Shown here piece after piece: positions 1 through 6,275 of a DNA stretch of 12,021 bases. The stretch lies in assembly GCA_030151255.1 (NCBI GenBank), contig JASLED010000038.1:1-12021 (forward strand), read 5' to 3'. The notes beneath the pieces were generated by a model, which searched no databases, had not been told where the DNA came from, and saw only the letters and a program-made list of their open reading frames with translations. The stretch comes from Flavobacterium sp. (GTDB lineage: Bacteria; Bacteroidota; Bacteroidia; Flavobacteriales; Flavobacteriaceae). The translations under genes were made by a program, and so were the position numbers. How positions within the stretch are numbered: the stretch's first letter is position 1; every line of letters begins with the position of its first letter.

Positions 1-1
1 T

Positions 2-754
2 AATGCTACAGATATTGATCCTGATACAGGTAAAATTGTTTTTCAATACAAATCGGAAGATGGTAATTTTTATCTTGATTTAACTTCTGAATTAAAAACA
101 ATCATCGAAAAAAATGCTGCTATTAAAAATGAAATTACAAATGTTATAAACGAATATTCAGAAACTATAAACGGTGGGGAAGCTGGAAATGTGTATTTCG
201 GTAAATTAAATAGCAGTGATACGGAAGAAGTTTTATTTTACGAAAAAGACAAAGGAGATGGTACCAAAGAAAATGTAATTGTGGATATTTCGCAAACAAT
301 AACAAACATTTTCAATCAATTAATTAATGATGCTACAAACCCAACAAGTCCTAGTCCTGAAGCTCAAAAAACTTTAGAACAAATTAAAGAAGGTGTTGGA
401 GATCATTTAGTACTTGATAAGCCAGTAAAAACTGGAGATAAAGTTGGTGGTAAAGATGTTTACAAACAGTATTCTAAAATAATTGTCAATGATCCTATCG
501 GTTATTCTGCTGATTTTGTTGGAAATATCAATGTAACAAGCGGTTCTGCTGCCGATGCATTTGGACAATTAACAAATGTTTCTGTATCTAAATACACTGC
601 AACTGATTCAATTGCTGATGTATTAATTAACTCAGTTACTGATATAACAAAAAATACTGGTTCTATCAAATTTAGCTTTGGTAGTGGTGTAGTATACAAT
701 CCTATCGAAAACGGAGAGTATATGGTAGTTATAGAATATATTTCAGCTAACTAA
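2..754 (+). CDS. Large secreted modular surface protein, C-terminal part (5' end outside window)
   Basis: The frame is open from the window edge, giving 250 visible residues with no start, so this is the 3' part of a longer gene. GTG at 191 lies inside the frame and encodes the V of GNVYFG, so it is not the start. The visible part has a hydrophobic/charged helical stretch (about residues 12-55), a GG-x2-GNVYFG block near residue 60, a beta segment ending VIVDIS near 97, a second helical stretch, and a beta-rich C-terminal domain. No cysteine is present. The complete gene 40 nt downstream is a paralogue over this whole length: both share GNVYFG and end in an F-(K/T)-F-S-(F/L)-G...VY-(N/T)-PI...(E/T)-Y...(V/I)-IE-(Y/F) pattern. 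I infer that the missing N-terminus has a signal peptide and a QVGIGT-type start like the neighbour. Function is unknown; a cell-surface or extracellular structural or adhesive role is a guess. Confidence 0.8.
   Translation, partial: NATDIDPDTGKIVFQYKSEDGNFYLDLTSELKTIIEKNAAIKNEITNVINEYSETINGGEAGNVYFGKLNSSDTEEVLFYEKDKGDGTKENVIVDISQTITNIFNQLINDATNPTSPSPEAQKTLEQIKEGVGDHLVLDKPVKTGDKVGGKDVYKQYSKIIVNDPIGYSADFVGNINVTSGSAADAFGQLTNVSVSKYTATDSIADVLINSVTDITKNTGSIKFSFGSGVVYNPIENGEYMVVIEYISAN
35..289 (+). repeat. Protein-level repeat module, copy in the upstream paralogue
   Basis: This encodes I-V-F-Q-Y...DGNFYLDL, a helical stretch with spaced isoleucines, GNVYFG, and a segment ending V-I-V-D-I. It aligns with the copy at 1803-2021 (I-I-Y-E-Y...NGKYYIDI...GNVYFG...VINI). 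The similarity is at protein level; the DNA has diverged. Confidence 0.65.
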
Positions 755-794
755 ATAATAATAGTGTAACAAACTACACTTAAAAAATTAGACA

Positions 795-2426
795 ATGAAA
801 AGAAAAATAATAACTTGTGTATCAATATTTTGTTTTGGTCTAGCAGGCTATGCTCAGGTTGGTATAGGTACTAAAACTCCGTCCAGCTCCGCACAGTTAG
901 ATATTACCTCTGACAATAAAGGTATATTAATTCCAAGAATTGAACTAACTAGCCTAACTAGTTTTACACCAATAATTGGAAATGCTTCAGATCCTTTAAA
1001 TATTGGACTTTTAGTATATAATAAAAGTAATCTAACTACAACGGTTGACAATACATCAGTAACTATTGAAAAAGGATTCTTTTATTGGACTGGTACAGAA
1101 TGGACTAGAATAACTGATCGAAAAGAATTGGTTACAATGATTCGTACTGAAACTACTGAACAGTTGACAAATATTCAGAATATAATCAACAATTTAATTC
1201 CAACAACCACTGGTGGAGGAAGTTCTGTTGTTGTTTATGATCCAGCTACAAATGAATTTGTTACAATAATTGTTAATCCAGATGGTACAATTACTCAACA
1301 ACCAATAGACATCTCGAAGGCAATTGCTAAACAAGAAACAAAAACTTTTATTAAACCAAAATACGATAATGGCGATCCAACAACTGGAAAAATTAACGGC
1401 TATTATTATTTTGGTGAAAAAGCAATTAGTGATTGGCTAGCAATTCCTGCAAATACTACTTCAGATCCGTTTACTTCAATGCCTGTTACAGCAACAGGGG
1501 TTTTCTTAATGGATATTAATTCTGTAATTACTGAGAACATTCAAAATATATTTGAAGACAATTCTCAAATTATTAATGAAATAGTAAATAATGCACAAGG
1601 AAATGTTGTTGTTGTAAAAGAAAATGACAATTGGGTAATCAAATATGTAGATACAGACACTAATGGAAATTCTATACTGGTTGATCTTAATTTTAATTCT
1701 TTCGAAACTAAAACAACTATTAGTAAAAGAGTTGATACATCAGACACAACTAAAGGAGCATATGCATTGACTAACGTTGAACCAACTGCTTCAAATGGTG
1801 CTATTATCTACGAATACTCAAGCGAAAACGGTAAATACTATATTGATATTACACAAGATATCAGCAATAGTATTACTAACAATGAAGCTTTGAAAACGAT
1901 TATTCAAAACACTGTATCTCAACACATAAATACAGGAGGAAATGTTTATTTTGGGCAAATTGATGGTGAAGATAAATTATTTACAAGAGATGCTCAAGGA
2001 AATCATCAAGTTATAAATATAGCAGAATCTATTTTAGAAGTTTTAGAAAATTCTACAAATACAATTATTGAAAGAATTAAAGACGGTTTAAGTAGTAATA
2101 TTACATCAACTGTATCTAAAACTAACATAAAAATAAATGGCAAAAATATTTATACTTATGAAGTTACTTTTACAGCTGTAGATAATAATGCGGAAATTTC
2201 AAATGTTGCTATACCTGCAAGTTTTGCAAATAACATTGCTTCTATTTATGATATTAAAATACTTTCTCAAAACGGAAGTATTATTAAAAAATCAATAGAT
2301 GATATCGTTATTGGAAATAATTCTTTTACTTTCTCGTTAGGTGAAAATCCAGTATATACACCTATTGCATCAGGAACATACAAAGCAATTATTGAATTTA
2401 CTGCAATTAATGAACCTACACCGTAA
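795..2426 (+). CDS. Secreted modular surface protein with QVGIGT N-terminus
   Basis: This 543-residue protein starts with a signal peptide (MKRKIITC, then a hydrophobic core to GYA at 18-20), with probable cleavage before Q21. The mature start QVGIGTKTPSSSAQLDI followed by NKGILIPR (42-48) matches a motif recurrent at the N-termini of large Flavobacteria secreted proteins. An F-Y-W-T-G-T-E-W segment (96-103) follows, as often seen in them. The body has helical stretches (about 111-135, 240-266, 352-378, 407-430) alternating with beta segments, including GNVVVV (269-274) and GNVYFG (382-387), and then a beta-rich C-terminal domain (about 440-540). The mature part has no cysteine. No type IX sorting domain is evident at the C-terminus. 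It lies 40 nt after its partial paralogue with no clear promoter between, so I infer cotranscription. Export is well supported; the molecular function is not recognised. Confidence 0.85.
   Translation: MKRKIITCVSIFCFGLAGYAQVGIGTKTPSSSAQLDITSDNKGILIPRIELTSLTSFTPIIGNASDPLNIGLLVYNKSNLTTTVDNTSVTIEKGFFYWTGTEWTRITDRKELVTMIRTETTEQLTNIQNIINNLIPTTTGGGSSVVVYDPATNEFVTIIVNPDGTITQQPIDISKAIAKQETKTFIKPKYDNGDPTTGKINGYYYFGEKAISDWLAIPANTTSDPFTSMPVTATGVFLMDINSVITENIQNIFEDNSQIINEIVNNAQGNVVVVKENDNWVIKYVDTDTNGNSILVDLNFNSFETKTTISKRVDTSDTTKGAYALTNVEPTASNGAIIYEYSSENGKYYIDITQDISNSITNNEALKTIIQNTVSQHINTGGNVYFGQIDGEDKLFTRDAQGNHQVINIAESILEVLENSTNTIIERIKDGLSSNITSTVSKTNIKINGKNIYTYEVTFTAVDNNAEISNVAIPASFANNIASIYDIKILSQNGSIIKKSIDDIVIGNNSFTFSLGENPVYTPIASGTYKAIIEFTAINEPTP
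1500..1688 (+). repeat. Degenerate internal copy of the surface-protein module
   Basis: This encodes V-F-L-M-D-I-N, a helical stretch with repeated isoleucines (ITENIQNIF...IINEIV), then GNVVVV where the other copies have GNVYFG, and ends I-L-V-D-L. The order of elements matches the modules at 35-289 and 1803-2021, but residue identity is lower, so this is a weaker call. Confidence 0.45.
1803..2021 (+). repeat. Protein-level repeat module, copy in the downstream paralogue
   Basis: Residues 337-409 of the downstream secreted protein: I-I-Y-E-Y...NGKYYIDI, a helical stretch, GGNVYFG, and a beta segment ending VINI. This is the closest match in the window to the module at 35-289. It is slightly shorter because the linker before GNVYFG and the hairpin after it are trimmed. 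Confidence 0.65.
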
Positions 2427-2444
2427 ACGTTATATCTTCTTAAC

Positions 2445-2479
2445 AAAAAAGAGGAAGCTTGTTTAGCTTCCTCTTTTTT
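2445..2479. terminator. Bidirectional intrinsic terminator
   Basis: GAGGAAGCT (2451-2459) pairs perfectly with AGCTTCCTC (2465-2473) around a 5-nt loop. Six A's precede the stem and six T's follow it, so it can act on both strands. It sits between the convergent surface-protein gene (stop at 2426) and the Crp/Fnr gene (stop at 2494). Confidence 0.9.
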
Positions 2480-2493
2480 ATTTTAGTTATACT

Positions 2494-3066
2494 TTACTTC
2501 AACCTTGCTCTTATTCTACTAAGTGATATTGGCGAAATTCCAATATATGTTGCTATTTCTTTTAACGCTACTCTTTGAAAAATTTCTTTATCATTTTTCA
2601 GTAAATCTAAATAACGTTGTTCGGGTGTCATCACCAAAATATCAATTAATTGCTTTTGTGTTTTTATTGCATTAAACTCTGTAACCTGCCTTGCCCAATT
2701 AGAAATTTCTATTGATTGTTGAAACAACATTTTCATCAATTCTAAATCTATTTTATACAAAATACAATCTTCTAATAGTTCAAAACATTCATAACTTCTA
2801 GATTTGTAAAAATATCCTAAAGAGCTACTTAAAATATCTTTTTCTCTGGCAAATTCAAATGTAATTTCACCATTTTCTGTTGGTATAAAAATACGAACTA
2901 TTCCTTTTTTTATCAAATACGCAGCTCGTGTTCCTTCTAAATCTTCGAGTAATGCAAAACCTTTAGGTAAAACAACCTTAGAAAATATTTTTTTTATCGA
3001 CTGAATACTTTGTTCACTTAATAGTTCTGCTAAAGGCAAATCTGTTTTACTAAATTTATGCATCAT
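2494..3066 (-). CDS. Crp/Fnr-family transcriptional regulator
   Basis: This 190-residue protein has an N-terminal cyclic-nucleotide-binding-type beta-barrel (about 25-110; for example L-I-K-K-G-I-V-R-I-F at 51-60) and a long dimerisation helix (about 115-145). A C-terminal winged helix-turn-helix follows (about 163-190), with recognition segment ALKEIATYIGISPISLSRIR. It is of typical size for the small Crp-like proteins common in Bacteroidota. The R-S-x-x-A phosphate-binding cassette of true cAMP receptors is not visible; the corresponding stretch reads SSLGYFYKSRSYECFE, so binding of cAMP is unlikely and the signal is unknown. The start ATG (3064-3066) lies inside the end of the upstream acetyltransferase gene, an 11-nt overlap that suggests translational coupling; a second ATG follows directly. 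Targets cannot be read from the sequence. Confidence 0.9.
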   Translation of the reverse strand: MMHKFSKTDLPLAELLSEQSIQSIKKIFSKVVLPKGFALLEDLEGTRAAYLIKKGIVRIFIPTENGEITFEFAREKDILSSSLGYFYKSRSYECFELLEDCILYKIDLELMKMLFQQSIEISNWARQVTEFNAIKTQKQLIDILVMTPEQRYLDLLKNDKEIFQRVALKEIATYIGISPISLSRIRARLK

Positions 3067-3487
3067 TTTTAAACTCCATTACAACTTCAATTTCTCCTGT
3101 TGGTTCATCTATTGTTTCAAGAATTATTTTAAATCCTTGCTTGCGATAAAATTCAATGGCTTGATAATTTTTGGCATAAACGCCCAATTGTAAATTCGAA
3201 AATTTATTTTTTGCAAACTGCATCAGTTTTTGTCCTATTCCTTTTCCTTGTACATTAGTAGCTACAAAAATAGCTGCTATATAATTATCGACAAGAGAAA
3301 TAAATCCAAGTAATTGATTATTATCTTCATAAACAAAAGTATTGCTTGAAGGAATATACATATTTTTCATATCCTCTTTTTTTTCTTGCCAATAATTTGA
3401 AGGAATAAAATCATGTGCAATAACAGAAGCAGTATACCAAATTTCGATTACTACATTTAGGTCTTTTTCGTTTAAATCTCGTATCAT
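3056..3487 (-). CDS. GNAT-family N-acetyltransferase, YiaC-like
   Basis: This 143-residue single-domain GNAT protein transfers an acetyl group from acetyl-CoA. The acetyl-CoA pyrophosphate loop is Q80-G-K-G83-I-G85 (Q-x-x-G-x-G), preceded by the beta4 strand AAIFVA. N107-Y-Q-A-I-E-F-Y114 and the QGFK turn match the C-terminal half of the fold, with Y114 as the probable general acid. The whole pattern resembles E. coli YiaC from memory: an MIR start, H-x-FI-x-x-NYW near 25-33, LLGF-x-S, and (L/I)AA(M/I)FVA. YiaC is reported as a protein-lysine acetyltransferase, but the substrate here is not established. The gene is first in a two-gene unit and overlaps the Crp/Fnr gene by 11 nt. A candidate promoter element lies 25-32 nt upstream. 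Confidence 0.88.
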   Translation of the reverse strand: MIRDLNEKDLNVVIEIWYTASVIAHDFIPSNYWQEKKEDMKNMYIPSSNTFVYEDNNQLLGFISLVDNYIAAIFVATNVQGKGIGQKLMQFAKNKFSNLQLGVYAKNYQAIEFYRKQGFKIILETIDEPTGEIEVVMEFKNDA

Positions 3488-3511
3488 CTTTTTTATTTTT
3501 ATTATCTAATA

Positions 3512-3519
3512 CAAAGCTA
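3512..3519 (-). promoter_or_regulatory. Candidate -7 element for the GNAT - Crp/Fnr pair
   Basis: Read on the minus strand this is TAGCTTTG, an exact match to the Bacteroidota -7 consensus TAnnTTTG, placed 25 nt before the start codon. No good TTG lies at the expected -33 spacing, so support rests on the -7 box and its position. Confidence 0.5.
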
Positions 3520-3583
3520 TTACAACGCAAATTGAAACTACTTTACTTTGGTTAATAAACGATTTAACAATTAACAGCAATAA

Positions 3584-3610
3584 AAAAAGCAGCCAAACCG
3601 ACTGCTTTTT
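3584..3610 (-). terminator. Intrinsic terminator of the dapF - GNAT - mltG operon
   Basis: AAAAAGCAG (3584-3592) pairs with CTGCTTTTT (3602-3610) around a 9-nt loop. On the minus strand the stem is followed by a run of seven T's. It begins immediately after the mltG stop codon. Confidence 0.8.
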
Positions 3611-3611
3611 A

Positions 3612-4649
3612 TTACTTTATTCCTGATTGATTTAACCAATTACTGTATTTTCTACTATTTTGATTATGTTGAGCCAAAGTTTCGGCAAATTCATGATATC
3701 CCATTCTCTCAACGCTTGCACAAAAATAAACATAATCGTGCTTTTCTGCGTTTAATACAGCATCAATACTTACTTTATCTGGCATAAAAATTGGTCCTGG
3801 AGGCAATCCTCTATTTTGATATGTATTATAAGCCGAAGAAATTTGAGTGTCTTTTAAATAAACTCTTTTTATTACCTGATCAAAATCGTTTGATTCTAAT
3901 TTTTTGGCATATACCACAGTTGGATCAGCTTGTAATGGCATACCAATTCTCAATCGATTCAAATAAACACCTGCCACTTTTTCCTTTTCATCGTTTTTGC
4001 TCGTTTCTTTCTGAACGATTGATGCTAAAATAGATACTTCTGCGGGAGTAAGATTTAGCTCTTTTGCTTTTTGTTGTCTTTCTTCGTTCCAGAATTTCAC
4101 ATATTCTTTGTGCATTCTATTTCTCATTTTAATAGGACTTACTGTCCAATAGAATTCATATGTTTCTGGTAAAAAGCAAACTAGTGCATTTTCTTTTGTT
4201 AGATTATTTTCTTTTAAAAATTCAGGATCTAAAAAAGTTTTTAAAATTGTAATACTATCTACTTCAATTTGAGAGCTAATTCTACCTGCAAGATTTTCTA
4301 ATCGTTCTTGATTATTAAAAGTAAGTTTTACAGGAATATTTTTGCGTAATGCTTCAATTAAATTAAAACTATTCATTCCATTTGTCAACTTAAATCTTCC
4401 TGCAATTAAATTTGAATTTAAACTTCGTTGTTCTGCAATTTCTTCAAAAGCTTCAGGATCTTTCAAATAAGGTTTTAATGTTTCTAAAACATCAACAAAA
4501 TTATCATCTGCTTTAATGTATAAATATTCATTTTCATTCCAACCTTGTAAATTTGGCGAAAATGCCTTTTGATACCAAACATATAAGAAGCCAAATAATA
4601 CAAAGGCACCTACAACAGATAGTATAACTATTATATTTTTAAATTTCAT
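3612..4649 (-). CDS. mltG: Endolytic peptidoglycan transglycosylase MltG (YceG-like)
   Basis: MltG cleaves nascent glycan strands inside the cell wall and is thought to terminate glycan polymerisation at the inner membrane. The 345-residue protein has an N-terminal membrane anchor (about residues 6-26, with K2/K4 before it), a LysM-like segment (about 40-105) and a catalytic YceG domain. The signature ILASIVQKET (207-216) holds the expected catalytic glutamate E215, and GVYLNRLRIGMPLQADPTV (227-245) is the conserved substrate-site segment. L-P-P-G-P-I (282-287) and the late Y-V-Y-F stretch are also typical. The length matches the family. It is the last gene of a minus-strand operon, 3 nt after the GNAT gene, and ends next to an intrinsic terminator. 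No key residue is missing. Confidence 0.95.
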   Translation of the reverse strand: MKFKNIIVILSVVGAFVLFGFLYVWYQKAFSPNLQGWNENEYLYIKADDNFVDVLETLKPYLKDPEAFEEIAEQRSLNSNLIAGRFKLTNGMNSFNLIEALRKNIPVKLTFNNQERLENLAGRISSQIEVDSITILKTFLDPEFLKENNLTKENALVCFLPETYEFYWTVSPIKMRNRMHKEYVKFWNEERQQKAKELNLTPAEVSILASIVQKETSKNDEKEKVAGVYLNRLRIGMPLQADPTVVYAKKLESNDFDQVIKRVYLKDTQISSAYNTYQNRGLPPGPIFMPDKVSIDAVLNAEKHDYVYFCASVERMGYHEFAETLAQHNQNSRKYSNWLNQSGIK

Positions 4650-4652
4650 TTT

Positions 4653-5180
4653 TTACTGTAATATTAACTGATACATTATTTCATCTTTATATTCGCTTCC
4701 TACTTTTGTCCAAGATTTTTTTATGCCAATTTCCTTAAAATCAAACTTAGAAAACAATTTTATACTTGCTATATTTTCTGCTGCAATATTAGCATATATT
4801 TGATGTAAATGTAAATGTTCTTTAGCATATTTTATCATTAATTTTAAAGCTTGTGTTCCAATACCTAAATGACGTTGATTTGATTTTTGAATTACAATTC
4901 CAACTCCTGCTCTATTGTTTTTCGGATCAAAATCAAACAAATCAATTAAGCCATAAATTTCTTCTGTTTTTTTATCGCAAATTACTAATCTCAATTGTTT
5001 TGCTTCGTAAATATCTTGATGTGCATTTTCTAAATATTGACGAATCAGAAAACGACTATAAGGTGTTTGTGTATTACTTACTTCCCAAAGACTTATATCA
5101 TTTTCTATCATATAGATAAATTCTAAATCTTCTGGTTCTAAAGCTCTAAGATAAATTTCTTCTAATTCTAATCTAATCAT
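4653..5180 (-). CDS. GNAT-family N-acetyltransferase (RimJ/RimL/SpeG-like)
   Basis: This 175-residue protein has the typical RimJ/RimL-type layout: an N-terminal L-R-A-L-E-P-E-D-L segment (11-19), a central strand GVGIVIQ (92-98), the acetyl-CoA loop R103-H-L-G106-I-G108, and the C-terminal Y-A-N-I-x3-N-x2-S-I-K-L-F-x-K-F-x-F pattern (129-148). Members acetylate protein N-termini, polyamines or other amines; the substrate cannot be told from sequence. It sits between dapF and mltG with a 3-nt gap on each side, so cotranscription is nearly certain. That placement raises the possibility of a cell-envelope role, which is inference only. The ATG start is set by the short gap and the conserved N-terminus. 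Confidence 0.9.
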   Translation of the reverse strand: MIRLELEEIYLRALEPEDLEFIYMIENDISLWEVSNTQTPYSRFLIRQYLENAHQDIYEAKQLRLVICDKKTEEIYGLIDLFDFDPKNNRAGVGIVIQKSNQRHLGIGTQALKLMIKYAKEHLHLHQIYANIAAENIASIKLFSKFDFKEIGIKKSWTKVGSEYKDEIMYQLILQ

Positions 5181-5183
5181 AAT

Positions 5184-5957
5184 TTATATAACTCCACTAA
5201 ATACTAAAGTTGCCGGGCCTTTTAAATGTATATTTTTATATTTATTTCCATCTGGTTGAAAAGAAACTTCTAGCTCGCCGCCTTCTACCGTAATTTTAAT
5301 TAAGCTACTTTCTGTTTTTTTCAATTTATGCATTGCTATTGCTACAGCAGTTGCTCCTGTTCCGCAAGAAAGTGTTTCGTCTTCTACTCCACGTTCAAAC
5401 GTTCTAATACGAAAATGATATGGCCCTTCTTGCTCAACAAAATTCACATTGGTTCCTCCTGGCTTATACTCAGCGCTTTCCCTAATTCGTTTGCCATTTT
5501 TAAAAACATCAAAATATTCTAAATTTCTAACTATTTCAACATGATGAGGCGAACCTGTATTTAGAAATAGGCTTTTTTCTTTCAATTCTATTTTTTCTAC
5601 ATCAATCATTTGAAGCGCTACAATATTATTTTCATCAATAGTTGCATGATGCAATCCATCAATTGCATTAAACGTACAAGTATTTTTAATCATTCCCAAT
5701 TGCTTTGCAAAAGCTACCAAACATCTACCGCCATTTCCACACATTGTGCTTTCGTTTCCATCAGAATTATAATACACCATTTTAAAATCAGATTTGGTGT
5801 CGTGCTCAATTAAAATTAAACCATCAGCACCTATTCCTAATCGACGATCACAAAGCGATGCTATAAACTTGGTAGCAGTTTTATCGAATATCATTTCTCG
5901 ATTATCGATCATCACAAAATCGTTTCCTGTTCCTTGGTATTTCCAGAATGATAACAT
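5184..5957 (-). CDS. dapF: Diaminopimelate epimerase
   Basis: DapF interconverts LL- and meso-2,6-diaminopimelate in the lysine/peptidoglycan precursor pathway, in the cytoplasm, without a cofactor. With the chosen start the protein has 257 residues. The N-terminal F-x-K-Y-Q-G-T-G-N-D-F motif (4-14), the first catalytic cysteine C73 in MCGNGGRC (72-79), and the second, C198, in ETLSCGTGATA (194-204) are all present. G-G-T-N-V-N-F (167-173) and R185-x-F-E-R-G-V-E-x-E-T are also typical. I chose ATG at 5955-5957: the longer frame needs a TTG start at 5979-5981, adds eight residues the family lacks, and overlaps a candidate -7 element. It is the first gene of the operon with GNAT and mltG. Confidence 0.95.
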   Translation of the reverse strand: MLSFWKYQGTGNDFVMIDNREMIFDKTATKFIASLCDRRLGIGADGLILIEHDTKSDFKMVYYNSDGNESTMCGNGGRCLVAFAKQLGMIKNTCTFNAIDGLHHATIDENNIVALQMIDVEKIELKEKSLFLNTGSPHHVEIVRNLEYFDVFKNGKRIRESAEYKPGGTNVNFVEQEGPYHFRIRTFERGVEDETLSCGTGATAVAIAMHKLKKTESSLIKITVEGGELEVSFQPDGNKYKNIHLKGPATLVFSGVI

Positions 5958-5978
5958 AAGTATTGAATTAAGTAAGGT

Positions 5979-5986
5979 CAAATTTA
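5979..5986 (-). promoter_or_regulatory. Candidate -7 element for the dapF operon
   Basis: On the minus strand this reads TAAATTTG, an exact TAnnTTTG match about 22 nt before the chosen dapF ATG. Transcription from it would start near 5972, giving a leader of about 15 nt and leaving the upstream TTG codon untranscribed. No clear -33 TTG is seen. Confidence 0.45.
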
Positions 5987-6070
5987 CAAATAATACCTTG
6001 GATTTTTTTACTTTGTTAAGTATTGGCTAAACACTTTTTAATATTTTTTTTCGTTTTCTAACTCTACTAA

Positions 6071-6181
6071 ACAAACAATGTTGAACAAGCTAAAAACATC
6101 TTCAAATCTGTTGATAACACCGCCACTGCTCAATTAGAAATATTGACAAATAGCGGCAAAATGATACAATTTTACTTATAA
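6071..6181 (+). pseudogene. Short coding-like remnant, possibly of a GIGT-type secreted protein
   Basis: Between TAA at 6068-6070 and TAA at 6179-6181 the frame is open, but it has no ATG or GTG near its beginning. Codon choice looks coding-like. It includes N-T-A-T-A-Q-L-E-I followed by L-T-N-S-G-K-M-I, which resembles the S-S-S-A-Q-L-D-I...D-N-K-G-I-L-I segment of the secreted protein at 795-2426. The match is short and chance cannot be excluded. Confidence 0.25.
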
Positions 6182-6210
6182 AAAAATAAACTGAAGACAT
6201 TTTTTTTTCC

Positions 6211-6243
6211 TTTTGCTTTATTGATAAAAAAATCAGACTTTTG
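6211..6243 (+). promoter_or_regulatory. Candidate GAPDH promoter
   Basis: TTTTG (6211-6215) and GACTTTTG (6236-6243) are 20 nt apart and match the Bacteroidota -33 TTTG and -7 TAnnTTTG pattern with one mismatch in the -7 box. Transcription would start near 6250, about 25 nt before the ATG at 6276. Confidence 0.6.
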
Positions 6244-6275
6244 CACTAATTTTTTACAACACAATTCAACACACT

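Larger units (their letters stand above)
5958..6275. other. Divergent intergenic region between dapF and GAPDH
   Basis: This stretch of about 318 nt has no complete gene. It holds the candidate dapF -7 element near its left end, the GAPDH promoter near its right end, and AT-rich runs (for example the T run at 6045-6052). From 6071 to 6181 there is a less AT-rich, coding-like patch without a start codon, described separately. The octamer AAGTATTG occurs twice (about 5958-5965 and 6017-6024). I see no tRNA or riboswitch. Confidence 0.6.

Noticed and set aside
191..193. GTG as a start codon for the first surface-protein gene
   Set aside because: The frame is open from base 2 of the window, and the upstream residues align with the downstream paralogue. 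The GTG encodes the valine of the shared GNVYFG block.
763..780. Hairpin AGTGTA-acaaac-TACACT between the two surface-protein genes
   Set aside because: The 6-bp stem is AT-rich and followed by a mixed A-run, not T's, so it is not a credible terminator. It could equally be chance in AT-rich DNA.
6078..6137. A 19-codon ATG frame in the dapF-GAPDH intergenic region as a leader peptide
   Set aside because: It is too short, has no supporting ribosome binding site, and lies over 100 nt upstream of the predicted GAPDH transcription start.
6121..6157. Possible stem between GCCACT and AGCGGC upstream of GAPDH, considered as a riboswitch or attenuator
   Set aside because: The pairing has a central mismatch, there is no T-run, and it lies upstream of the predicted transcription start.
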